Below are positions 16,661 through 28,100 of a stretch of 64,000 nt of DNA, one piece after another (position 1 is the first letter of the stretch; each line of letters opens with the position of its first letter). The notes under the pieces were generated by a model. The model was not told where the DNA came from, ran no database searches, and saw nothing but the letters and a program-made list of their open reading frames with translations. Source of the stretch: Hydractinia symbiolongicarpus (Eukaryota; Cnidaria; Hydrozoa; Anthoathecata; Hydractiniidae); NCBI RefSeq assembly GCF_029227915.1, contig NC_079877.1:18935851-18999850 (forward strand). The letters run 5' to 3'. The translations under genes and the position numbers were made by a program.

Positions 16661-17163
16661 TAAGATTATTTACTCAGACTCAATAGCCTCAGGATAGAGG
16701 CTGTCTAAAATCTTTTTGCAGGAATCATTTACAATACAAGAAAATCTCTGAACAGTTTTGATTTACAAACCACTTCTTCATTATTTACTGCTGTTGTTGA
16801 TGTATGCTTTATTTTATGGAGTTTTAACCCACCTTTACTCTTGCAACGTTTTTTCACACATTCCGCACATAAACGAACCTGGGTCAACCTATAAATGAAT
16901 AAGAAATTAGCTGGATCTTTTTAAAAACTACAGTTTTATTAACAGAAGTCAGATAAAGTTAGCTAGCTAGCATGCTAAGCGTGAATTTATGATAATGCAT
17001 TTTCTTAAAAATTACAAAAAGTACTTACATTTTCTGCGATAGATTGTATTTCATCTTCTGGTATTTCATTTTCTTTTAAAAACTCTGAAATTTCATCAAA
17101 ATTGTCGTCTAAATAGCAAAAAGTTTCTTCCTTATGCAATGTTTTCTCTTGTCGCTCTGCCAT
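16661..17163 (-). pseudogene. Two-exon zinc-finger gene fragment inside the pogo-like element
   Basis: Exon 1 (17163 down to 17029) starts with MAERQEKTLHKEETF, has an acidic stretch (DDNFDEISEFLKENEIPEDE) and ends at a consensus GTAAGT donor. An acceptor (TATAG) ends at 16889; the sequence after it begins a Cys-x2-Cys motif (FMCGMC) in the joined frame, while the His half (SKGGLKLHKIKH) lies in another frame. The C2H2 finger is therefore split by an indel. It may be a captured host fragment or the element's own accessory gene. Confidence 0.4.
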
Positions 17164-17950
17164 TTTTGAATCAGCGTGCACGGTTAGCTTAAAAATGCGC
17201 ACTTTCAACATTAGCGAAAAATTGATCTTTGGCCCTTTGCAGTTTACCGATTTTCTAAACCAGGGTTTTTGTCTATCAACTATAGTGTCTAAGTAGAAAA
17301 TGTTTGAAAAATGAATACTGGTATGTAACGTAGCCAGAAATTTCGAAAAAGATATTCTTAAATGGTTCTCTTTACAAAGGAGCCAAAAAAGATTTCAGTG
17401 AAAACGTACTAGATTGTAACATTTGTAAATTTTATACAGTCTGAAGAAAAAATCGCCTTAACTCGAACTAATATCTAATTTTTGTCTAAGTTCGAATTAA
17501 CGGGAGCTTCGTTTAAGTTGAACATTCGTTAAGTCGAACTCTTTTCTCTGGTCCCTTGGAGGTTCGAGTTAACGGGAGTTAACTGTATTTTATTGTTTTA
17601 TATTTGATTTTTATATGAGTACTCCTATTTCACAGTTTAAATTGTTCGCTCGTTTTCTTTATTAAAAAGGCTTGAGGTGGATTTATAAATATTTTTCTTT
17701 TTCTGAAGTAGTAATTAATCTCACAGCATCTAGTATTTTATTATAGGTGGTAACCCCACTTAAACCCGACAAAAAGCATAGGCAGGATATTGCACTTTGG
17801 AATAATAATACTATTTTTTTTTGTTTCTAAAAAACTTTTGTAAAAGTCCTAAATATGATACACGTTTTTTAAAGTATGCCTTAAAATTAAAATTGTCGTG
17901 TGAGTTTGTATTTTTGCATGTGTCCAGGTACTAGACACGGTAGTTAACGG

Positions 17951-19519
17951 GCGGACATTCAGTCTGCGCATGCGCTTATTTTGTTTACATTTTTTAAAAA
18001 AATCAAAATGGCGGCCAGTCGCGTGTTTGTTATGTTTTTTCACGCCTTATTGAATTTGATCAATAAGCAAATTTAATTGCTGAAGAATTGCTGACTCAGG
18101 TTTTTGAGCACGCCGTGGAACATTCTTTTGAAGAAACGTGAGCAAGAAGGTCGGATGTCTTAAGAAAGATAGATTCTCAGGTCGAAAAATGTGCAATCAA
18201 ATTTCGCGAAAATTTCAATTCCTGGATTAAATAGCTTCAAATCAAACCTCGGCCGGTTATGTCGGCATTCAATCTCCCTTGGTATTGAATTATCCAAATT
18301 AAAAGTCTTTTCAAAAAGGGGTGTTAGGGTTGTTTTCGGGAAACAAGATATTTGATGTTCTAACAATGCCGCTTTTGATTTAAGTGGAAACAGTTTACCA
18401 CAATGCTTATCACATGCAACTCGGAGGCATTTAAGCATTTCCACGTGATGTTTCGAAAAACGAATTGTTCCCACCAATGATTCACTGCCGCAAGTGGGGC
18501 ATTTTGCTTCCTCTTCGGTTTTCCCTTCACAATGTTTGACAAGGCATGAAAGGCAGTATGCATGCTGACAGGACAGTAAAACAGGCCGAGAAAGTAGGTT
18601 GTGACACATGGGGCACAAACACAAATTTAAGTGTGCATTGTGTTCCGGCTTAACTGCACCGAGGTCGTAAGCAGGTTCGTTTTCAGGGGTCATGCTTAAA
18701 AATTCTTCAAAGTCTTTTCTCCTCCACAGTTTTTTACCAGCTTTTGGTCTGCCTGATTTTGCTTTGGGTATGGGTTTACCCCACCTTCTAGAGCTCCCCT
18801 CCTTGCACACTCGACAGTTATCGGAATGGGGTATCCAGGATATATGCTCGTGCTTTGTTGTTGTAGAGCGATCTCGAATGTTTTTTATACGTGCATAACA
18901 TTTTGAGCAAATTTTTGTTGGGTGAACTTCGGCGGAATCTTTCTCCACATTAAGGAATAGGAATCGGTTGAGGTCGTTAATCCTATCACTCACGTTATAA
19001 TTGCATTTCCTTTTGCCAAGGTATTCACCACAAACTCTACAAAGCTTTGCTAAGTGCTGAACGTGCTGTTGCATATTGGCAGCCATCTTTGTAAACAAAA
19101 GTGTTGTTAATGCGAGCTAGGCTTAAGGACTTCGCTGGATAAGTAGTAGGTGTAGGAAATCGTATGTAACTTTCTCAAAAAAAAGTGGCCATCAGTTAAG
19201 ATTTTCAGGTCTCTTAGATTATTTGCTAATCTACTTCAGGCATAAATTTCAACACCGTGCTAACCGGCCAGCAGAAGATATAGGCCTTGAACAGTTGTTA
19301 TTTTTCCAGTCAAAGTGGAGAAGAAAATGTACGTGTTTTTTGATATATTTTTTAATGTTTCAGAATTTGTCATGTATTCCAAAATGCATAATGGAAAGTG
19401 ATAAATTTCTGCAAATTTGAATATTTAAATCAAGTTTTGTTGCTACCTTTATTTTAGCTAGGTAAAAAACTGAAATTTTTGTTCCCAGAAGTTTGCGCAT
19501 GCGTACTCTGAATGTCCGC
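17951..19519. mobile_element. Inverted-repeat-bounded segment carrying the RAG1-like gene
   Basis: GCGGACATTCAG at 17951-17962 recurs exactly, inverted, at 19508-19519. Inside each, at the same 16-base offset, lies a CGCATGCGC-type palindrome. The matched spacing supports terminal inverted repeats of about 25 bases. No clear target-site duplication was found and no transposase is present, so mobility is inferred. Confidence 0.5.
18160..19086 (-). CDS. RAG1 N-terminal-like RING protein
   Basis: The first ATG is at 19086, in the context AAGATGGCTGCC; the frame is open for 308 residues without introns. In order: Cys16-x2-Cys19 (LCRVCGEYL), then HPTKICSKC (about 55-63), W-x-PH and Cys91-x2-Cys94. 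This is the zinc arrangement of the non-core N-terminus of vertebrate RAG1. A RING finger follows at about 158-199 (CPMCHNLLSRPVLLSCQHAY, then CLSC and CPTC), then a C2H2-like finger (about 225-248), as in RAG1's dimerisation domain. The catalytic RAG1 core is absent. Similar N-terminal-only proteins are known in cnidarians and molluscs. Expected role: zinc-dependent ubiquitin ligase or DNA-associated protein. It is enclosed by inverted repeats. Confidence 0.8.
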   Translation of the reverse strand: MAANMQQHVQHLAKLCRVCGEYLGKRKCNYNVSDRINDLNRFLFLNVEKDSAEVHPTKICSKCYARIKNIRDRSTTTKHEHISWIPHSDNCRVCKEGSSRRWGKPIPKAKSGRPKAGKKLWRRKDFEEFLSMTPENEPAYDLGAVKPEHNAHLNLCLCPMCHNLLSRPVLLSCQHAYCLSCLVKHCEGKTEEEAKCPTCGSESLVGTIRFSKHHVEMLKCLRVACDKHCGKLFPLKSKAALLEHQISCFPKTTLTPLFEKTFNLDNSIPREIECRHNRPRFDLKLFNPGIEIFAKFDCTFFDLRIYLS

Positions 19520-22125
19520 TCTTTTAGTCGGGCTGAATGAACGTGTATAACGCGCAAGTTTAAGCGCGCGGAAATTAAATTGGGCGATTATGAAAATATA
19601 ATGTGAATATATGTGCTCGACCATGTGAGAAAACACGCAGATTGTCATGCTTTTTAGGAGAAGTCCTATCAACTTATTTTTTGTAATCTTACAGGGTTCC
19701 TGGAAGGAAAGATTAGCTTCTTATGGAAAAGCGTGCAACACTTAATTTTAACTAATTGCACGTACGAAATAGTGTGATTGTTGGTTTACCTTCCATCGCG
19801 GCGGCGAAGTTTAGGACATTTTCATCACACTGGATTCGAATCATTGTTATTGCTCATTTCTCTACTCTATGTCCTCGCGTAAACCGTAAACGGAAAGCTG
19901 ATATTGTTGTGCTTTGCTGATATAAAGGTATATAAAGATATAAAGTTAAAAAAAGTTCTTCCTCTTTTATCGAAGCACGGCCCTTAGTTAAGATGAAACA
20001 AGACGTATGATATACGCAAATAACCTCGCGGATAAAGTTCACAAAAAGCTGTCTATCTAAACGTGATTTTTGTTACGAAGTTAGACACGACATATTTTGC
20101 TATTCAGATAGGCGATATTTATTACGCACTACGCAGTTATTTTTCAAAATTAATTTGTGAGATCTTTTTGAACGGAAAATTTCTCGAAAATTCAATTTTC
20201 GATGGGTCCGTCTTGGGTAAACTGACTAACAGGAAAAAGAAAGACTCCAAACCCCACCTAAAAGTTGCTAAATTCAGTAATCCAGCATCTTATCTTTTAA
20301 AAAAAAAAAAAAAAAAAATAGTTACCAAGATGAGATTCGAACACATGACGACTCCCGTGTCGGTGCTCAGAGAGGCAAAAATTTCCATTCTTGTAGGACA
20401 CATTTGCGTTTTAATACAAGCTCACGAGCTTGTAAAAAGAAGCTGTTATTGCTGTGCTATCTCTGAGTTTTCGAAATTTTGCAAGCAAAAATGAAGTGAA
20501 ATGAAAAATATTTTTAAAATCAAATATCAACAATTTTAGGATGACTTGAAAGGACGCTATGTTTTTATGTTACAATACGTAATATTTCTTTCTCTCTGTA
20601 GAGTTCGTTATGGCTACCTAGAATTTTCAGAGTTTATGCAGGGAAATTTTTGATTTTTCTTTTTAGCGAAACAAACGAACAGGCAAACAAACAAAAAATT
20701 ATTTTTATTATGATGAGTATATAGCTAGCTATGTAGTTACGAATCGTAGCAAAGAATTTATTTGCGGATAACTTTTGTGTACCGGATAATGTGTTAACAT
20801 AAAGTTTCAATTTTTTAAGAAATTATCAGTTCATGTTTTGATTTGATTCTTTCACCTGCGCTCTCACAAAAGCGCAACTCATATTCGGTTTTTCTTTCTG
20901 CATATTCTTTTGAAATAAACTATCACGCGCAGAGAATGACAACTTTCATACAAAAAATGTATTTTTGAAAAGAAGCACCTGTCCGGAGTGATAAGAATGG
21001 TTAAAGAAACTTAAAAGCATGCAAAAGTTTGACGATCCTCGTAAAATGGACTTTCTTAAAAATCTTATTCAGAATATATGTCAGAGTTTGGCTTAATTCT
21101 TCACTAGTTTTTCTTCTTCCTTTGGCACACCATGTTCTAATTATTTTCATGAACAATTTAGTTTGACTTAAATTATTTAATTTTATTTACCCGCCCCTAA
21201 TGCAGAATTTACGTGCACGTGCAACCGATGCAACTGTATATGTCTAATTATTTTTTCCATTGATATCTACATCGGTATCCTAGCTTCACATTCTTCTATT
21301 CTTGGCCGGAACGCGTACGGTGGAATGTTTTTTGATAAGTGTGATTTCAAACCGTCTGCGGTTTCTTGTTTAATGCTTAAAAGCATGCTATTGGCGCAAT
21401 GTCTGTGTTGGAATGTTCTCCTTGATGTCTGATTAAACGCTGGGCAAGTTGGCGCGCCTCTACACGACAAAAACGGGATGAGTTGTCTTGGCATTATATA
21501 TATAAGAGTGCCCAGAGGGATGAAAAAATACATATGGAGGTTGGTTTAACTAAATAAAACCTCCCCAAGTTAAGACAGAGGTAACGAATGATTTCCGTTT
21601 TCTATTCCGTTATTTTAGTCTCCGAAATATGAAACGGCGGCCGGCCAGGGTTTTGATGGTCTTTTTTTACGTACGCAAAAGCTCTCGGTTTTTACTCTCC
21701 CGCTTGAGTAAAGAGGTTAAATTTAAAATTGTAGGGAAGATAATTCTAAATTTATTAAAAATTACTTGGTCATGTAAAACATAATTTTAATTTTATGTTA
21801 ACATGTTTAATCGATATTAATTGGTAAAACAATAAACCTACCTCTAAGTTGTGCCTAAGAATGGTGGAGGAGGGTGGCATTTGTTTTTATCATAATTTAT
21901 GCAAATCAACCAAATCTCGTAATTATTTCACTTTTCACCAATTAAAAGCTGAAACTAAATCACGTGGTCGAACAGAACGTCGTGGTTCTATTTCAGCCTC
22001 TGGCTCCGTTTTACTCGATTAGTCTAGATCTGTCCTGCAAAGGGGAAACATGTGTTCTAGTTTCTCATCCATAACTTTGACTGTGATTTTAAAACCACAT
22101 AAATTGACAGAAAACAAAATTTGCC
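19520..22125. other. Intergenic DNA upstream of INTS6
   Basis: AT-rich DNA with a poly(A) run at about 20300-20319. A tRNA-like fragment on the minus strand near 20330-20380 (GTTCGAATC B-box-like word) suggests a SINE remnant. An open frame at 21267-21533 (minus) has no recognisable domain. I see no supported gene. Confidence 0.4.
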
Positions 22126-25100
22126 ATGGTCTTACTTGTTTTTTTGGTAGATACCAGCGCGTCTATGAACCAAAAGACGTGTCTTGGTACCACCTACCTT
22201 GACATGGCAAAGGGAGCTGTGGAATCTTTTCTTAAAGTAAGGATTCTCTGCGGTAGTTAAAAATGGCGTCTTCTGAGAAGAATTTTTTAGCAGTAGTATA
22301 CAATTTTATTTTAATTTCAGTATTTGTTTTTTGTCAGATACGGTCTCGTGAAAACAACGTGAGTAGAGGTGATCGTTACATGCTGGTTACCTACACCGGA
22401 CCCAATAAATCAGTACAGGTGAGGGAATAACATCCTGGCAAGACAAGAGAGATGGGACGAGATCTTATTATATATGGACGAAGACAGGAATATAATTTTT
22501 TAAGACACCTCGGCTACAATCTTTTTTCTTCCAGGATATATTTATAGCTAGATATAGTTTATATCAGTCACAATTAATTTAGCTAGCTACCTTAAACTTT
22601 AGTTTCAATAAAGTTTGTAATCTTTGTGCAACAAACAAATATTCTACGAAGTTAGTTGTGCAAATATTGCTTTGTTGTACAACATGCATTTTTTATATCG
22701 CTAGTTGATAAAACTGTGGAAAAATCCACTTAGAAAAACATTGGAAAAGAACCGTCGTTCGAATTTTGATGTCAGCAATGACCTTTTGATACACTAAAAC
22801 AAAATTTGTTCACCTGTCGGCATGAAATTCTAATCAAAATAATGTATATGAACATAAGTTTTTGTTAATCGGTTGAAAAGATATTGTGGTTTAAAGTTTT
22901 TTTATGATATTATCAACCCCTCTCTGTTCTGAAACTAATGGATTGACTCACCTTTAGTTAATAGGTCCAAGTTATTTTCCAATTTATTGGGCCTCAAAGT
23001 TATAAGTTCAATGTAATGACTTTGTTGATTTAAATTAAGCTATTGATATTAAAATACTGTTGTTGCCATACACCATTCTCCGATTTCAGAGCGATCATAA
23101 ATTTAAAATGACGTAATCTAATAATGGAGGAATTCGTATGTAAACAAACCTTAAGCGTGGTCGAACACAGAGCGTTACTATTTCTTATGGTAAACAATTA
23201 ATTAAATAGACCTTTAGATTATTTTAAAATAGTTTTTTTAGTAATATATTAACTTTATTTACATGAAAAGATGCAATATGTGTTTAACGAGTCAAGTTGA
23301 TGTGCTAAATGCCATCAATTTCTCAGCGTCATTTTTGTAAAAATAGTTTTACTATGCTTCTTATTATCAATATAGAAAGGGTTGCGGAGAGGTTCTCAAG
23401 GCAAAGGCATTAAGCACGGCAAGGAAATAGGAAGGGGAATCAGCATGCAAGGGTTAGGCAAGGCATGGGAGGCACAGGCAAGGGCATAGTAGTAGGCAGG
23501 CACGATAAAAGGCATAGGAAGGGTAAGCAGGGGCAGGTACCTCAACAGAAACTCTCCCCCCCCCCCACTACAACTCAAAAATTACGTATACTCAATATAA
23601 TAATGTAAAATACAACAATATAGAAAGGAGAGCGTGGGACATGGTCCCCTAGGTTTGCAAGCAAAAATTTTTAGTGGTCCTTATTTTGAAAAGATTCCTT
23701 GGCAGGACGAACATGTATAATTGCCTTTTCTAAACTTGGCATTTTTGTGATGTGTAAATGAAAGTGGTTGTTGTAGATGCAAGATTATCATCTTTTACTT
23801 GCCCTGTCCAGGATTTGAACCTGGATCTCTCATTTTCATGAGTGTCTTAGCCATTAGACCAACAGGGCATAAATATATATATAAGTATATCTATATGAAA
23901 AATTTTACAGGTGCAACTTATGCTTATGGATTTACAGCACATATAGCCGTTTAATTTTTCTTGTGGATAATAAAATTCAATTTTTTCTACTAAATAGACG
24001 GGGGATCTGGTGTTGAAAAGTCTGGATAAGGAACTTTATTACCCAGTGTTAAACGTCTGGTGCAGCAATTAATAGGAAACTGTGCCACCATTCATGTGGA
24101 GCGCTTTAGTAGAAGTATGCAGTATATCGTAAATAGTGTGAAGCACACACACACAGCATTAGGGTGTTTTAGTTTAATATATTTTCCAAAAATAACTTTC
24201 CTGCAAAAATACAGTTTACATGTTGTGTCATCATAGCGAATTTTCTCAAAATATTTGCGGAAAAACTTAAAATATGAATTGTAATCCATGTAATCATGGT
24301 CAATAAAATCGTAAATTGAAGAACTAAAGATGCGAATTGGTGGTGCAATCATGAAATTGCAGAATTACAGATTGTGAATCCGATGTTGTGTAATAAAATT
24401 GCGGAATTTAAAATTGTGAATTGAAGCAATGATCCATAAATTTTTTCCACCAAGTCGCTTGATAATTCACACAAATATAGAGCATTTAATCTTGAAACCA
24501 ATTTTTGAGAGTTGGGTTGTGAGAATTTAAAGAAAATAACAGAATTATGTGTATATATGTGTTATATGTTTCTTGGCAATATCTAGCCTATGTTGTGTGA
24601 GATTCAGAGTTTTTGTTTGAGAATTTTTAAAAAAATGTTCAAAATCACATTCTTACTACTTCATCAACTGCAACAAAACAAACTTCAAAAAGTTATTTGA
24701 CATCATTATTACCATTGTGAAAACGGTTTTTAAATAAAAAGAAGAAGCAGTACTTACCTATATTTTGTTTTTTGAGGGGTTGGCTGTTTTTAAATGCGAT
24801 CCATTTGAGATTTCATTGCTCAGACAGACTTTTAGTGAATCTAGGAGAAAAACACATACAAACTAAATGCAAAGGTATCACTCTATGTATGTTTTTTGAT
24901 ATCTAGGCTGGTTGGAGAGAAAATCTTCAAATCTTTACCAGGGAATTGAAAAATCTTCAAGGATGCAGTCTGTCAAATGTTGGTTGTGCACTTAAAGACG
25001 CCTTTGACCTGTTAAACATGCACCGTCTGCAATCTGGCATTGATAATTATGGAATGGTTAGTGCTTCATTCATTAGTTGACTCTACAGCAATTTGCATGT

Positions 25101-28100
25101 GATTCTCTGTTGGGTGAATTACATTAACAATAGCCTCATGATTATGATTTTTTTATTTTCTGTTATTTTTCTGTTTTTCTCTGTTCCGGTTTTTTGTTAA
25201 AATATATTTAAAAATTGTATAAATGTATTTTCTATTTTTTTAAAATAATCCATGGGTAAAACCTTGGAAATGCCCTAACAGAAAGAAATGGTGTCCTTAA
25301 AATAGGCGTACCAATGTGCAAATTGATTATAATCCTACCAATGTGCATCAGCCTATGGTGTCCTAATTTTTTTGGATATTGATACTGTGGCAGTATAAGC
25401 AATTTATTATTCTTTTGTTTCAGGGACGCAATCCTTATTATCTTGAACCTGCAATTATTCTCTTATTTACAGATGGATGTTCAGCTATGGACATAGACGG
25501 TGTAATCCCAGAAGTATGTTCATATTTTTTAAAGGGAATTTTTTATGTACCTAATACAGTAGAAACAAAAAAGAGTTGCTAGAAACACATGCTGTAAAAC
25601 GCCTTTTTCTCAACTATTTTATAATGCACCTCTGGGCAACCTAATAATGTCAAATCGGATTAAATCTGAAATATTTTTTTTTAACAGAAAACCTTTTTAA
25701 ATCACAGGAAAAGTGATAAAAGGTTAATTTCTTAGTTTTAACGATACTTATTTGCAAAACAAATGGGTTTTTTGTTCAATGATATGTGTTACAGAAATAT
25801 TTTGGAGCCACAGGTAAGCCTTAGAAATTAAACCGAATCTTACAAAGTTCAGTGATCACATTAGACTATGATTTATTCATGATCTTGTATATACCTTATT
25901 ACAAATACAACAGGGTTCTAACGTCTAAAAATCCTAAAAAATCCAAAAAAATAAAATTATTTTTTTGTGAAAACTCCTATATATAATATAATAATTTTCG
26001 TGGGCATTGTGTTGCCCTTAGGTGTCAACAATCACTTTCGTTCTTCTCCAGGTTGCTCTTTCATCTGCCATTTTTGTCAGCTTGTGTAGCATTGTATTTG
26101 ACCATTCTATTAGACTGTCACTCCATTTTCTTTTTGGTCTACCAACTTTGTTCTTCCCTCAATTGTTCCTCGCATAACAGTGTTCATAAGTTGTTTGTTG
26201 TCGATACAGCAGATGTGGCCAAAGAGACCAAGCTTGCGTTGGATGACCGTTTGCATTACTAGTATTTTGGGTTGGACTCGTTCAACGATTTCTATGTTGG
26301 CAATCTTATACAATTGTACTCCAAGCAGTCTTCTGTAACATCTCATTTCAAAAGCTTCGAGTCTTTGTACATCTTCTTTGCGAAGTGTCCATGTTTCCGA
26401 TGCATAGAGTAAGATGCTGAAAACACATGTTTGTAGCACTTAGTACTTGGTTTTTACACTGATTTCATTACTTGACCAGACTTTGCCAATGCCAGAAAGA
26501 ACATCATAAGCAAGAGCTATTCTGCGTTTTATTTCCTTCTCACAACTACAGGCTGAAAACAGACTTTTTAAATATACAAAATGATCAACCGTTACAATGT
26601 CCTCTCCGTTTAGCTTGATGTTTCTATTAGTGGAATTTGTTCCGAAAACCATTACTTTCGTCTTGCTGGTGTTTATCTTCAACCTATAATCTAAGGCATC
26701 TGCTGTTATCATGTTGAGATTTTCTAGTAGTTGTATCCAATTCTTTTCTATTAGGTCTGATTGTTAATGGTATGTCCATGTACTTCAAGTCCCAGCATTG
26801 ACTCTTGAGTGCGTTCCATTGTTCTTTCTAAGTAAATGGTAAAAAAGCAAGGTGATATAGGGTCCCATTGTTGAACTCCTTTCTCTTGTTTAAACCATTC
26901 ACCTACCTCAGATCCTACTCTTACTGCAGCCTTAGCACTTGGGTGTACACTCATTAAAACTTTTATAAGTCCATTATCAACTCCATAAGATTCTAATACA
27001 CCCCATATCAAGTCATGTTGCACACTATGGAAAGCATTTTTGAAGTCAATGAAACAGTTGTAAACATACTTTCTCTGCTTCATTGTGTACTTCTCTTCAA
27101 TTAATCCTAATGTTAGGATTTGTTGAACCATACCTCTGTCACTTTTGAAACCAGTTTGTTCCTCTGGTAGGAAAGATTCGATTCTGCTGTTTAATCTGTT
27201 CAAAACTATTAATAAAAACAATTTACGCATGTGATTTATCAAAGACATTGTCCTATAAATGCTGCAGAGCCCAAGGTCTCTTTTCTTTGGAAAAGTCACC
27301 GTTACTGATTTCGTCCATTCTTTGGTTTGTTTTTTGTCTGTACAGACCTTCTTGCATAGTTCACATCTGTTCTTCTAACACAGTTCCTCCTGCTTTAATT
27401 TTTTCTGCAGGTATGCTGTCTGATCCAGGACTTCTATGAGATTTGAGTCTCTTGATGGCAGTTTCAGCTTCTGATTTTAAAATCTGGTCTTCTACAGTGT
27501 TAAGTTGAGGTGGTGCTATAGCATAAAGGTTTTCTAGCGTTCTATTTACTTCTTGATCTGGATCTTTTTGTTCTGAACAGTTCTTCACAGTACTCTGTCC
27601 ATCTTCTTTTCACTGCCTTAGGTGATTGCAGGATCTTTCCGTTCTTGTCTTTTATCATTCGTTGTTTGGCTGTCCATTTCTTTTTCAAGTCTTTGATAAG
27701 TTCGTATGTCTTTTGTGATTTTTTTCTCTTGGGCGCTTTTTATTTTCTCACATCTTTGCTGCATCCACCTTGACTTGTGCAGATCTGCAAACTCGGTTGC
27801 ATGCATTTTTATATTCTCTCATTTTCTCTGCTGATTGTAATCTGTTCTGCTTTGCTAATCTCAGTTTTTTGTGAAATCCATGCATTGTTAGGTTTATGCA
27901 TTAATGGAATACTTTCCTTTACAGATTTATTGATCACTGCATAAAGCCTTTCCGCCTTATCTTCTAGGTTGTCAGTGTCTTTTGGATCACCCAAGTTTAT
28001 ATCTCTAAGTTGTATATATCTAAGTTGTTTCTGGAACTTGCACATGACCAAGCTATGATTTGAATCTATATCTGCACCTTGGTATGTATGGCAATTTCTT

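Larger units (their letters stand above)
15474..17585. mobile_element. pogo/Tigger-like DNA transposon with TA target duplications
   Basis: The left end is CAGTAGACTCCTGGTAACTC and the complement of the right end is CAGTTAACTCCCGTTAACTC. Both are flanked by TA (15472-15473 and 17586-17587). Subterminal regions on both sides are packed with the word AACTCGAAC and with GGTCCCTTGGA in mirrored order. CAGT termini with TA duplication are the hallmark of the pogo/Tigger branch of Tc1/mariner. The interior (2.1 kb) has no recognisable transposase; it carries exon-like fragments instead (see 16336 and 16661-17163), so the copy is non-autonomous. Confidence 0.8.

Noticed and set aside
17965-18020. 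NRF-1-like palindrome and ATGGCGGCC as a plus-strand promoter and start
   Set aside because: The frame from this ATG stops after 22 codons, and the palindrome is mirrored at 19494-19503, better explained by the inverted repeats.
20325-20380. Functional tRNA on the minus strand
   Set aside because: Only an anticodon-to-T-arm-like stretch is present and the acceptor stem does not pair.
21267-21533. 88-codon minus-strand ORF
   Set aside because: Composition is plausible but there is no recognisable domain, splice evidence or regulatory context.
23995-24090. Possible extra INTS6 exon after TAAATAG
   Set aside because: The sequence between the second and third exons already joins in phase to the family pattern, and this stretch adds no family residues.
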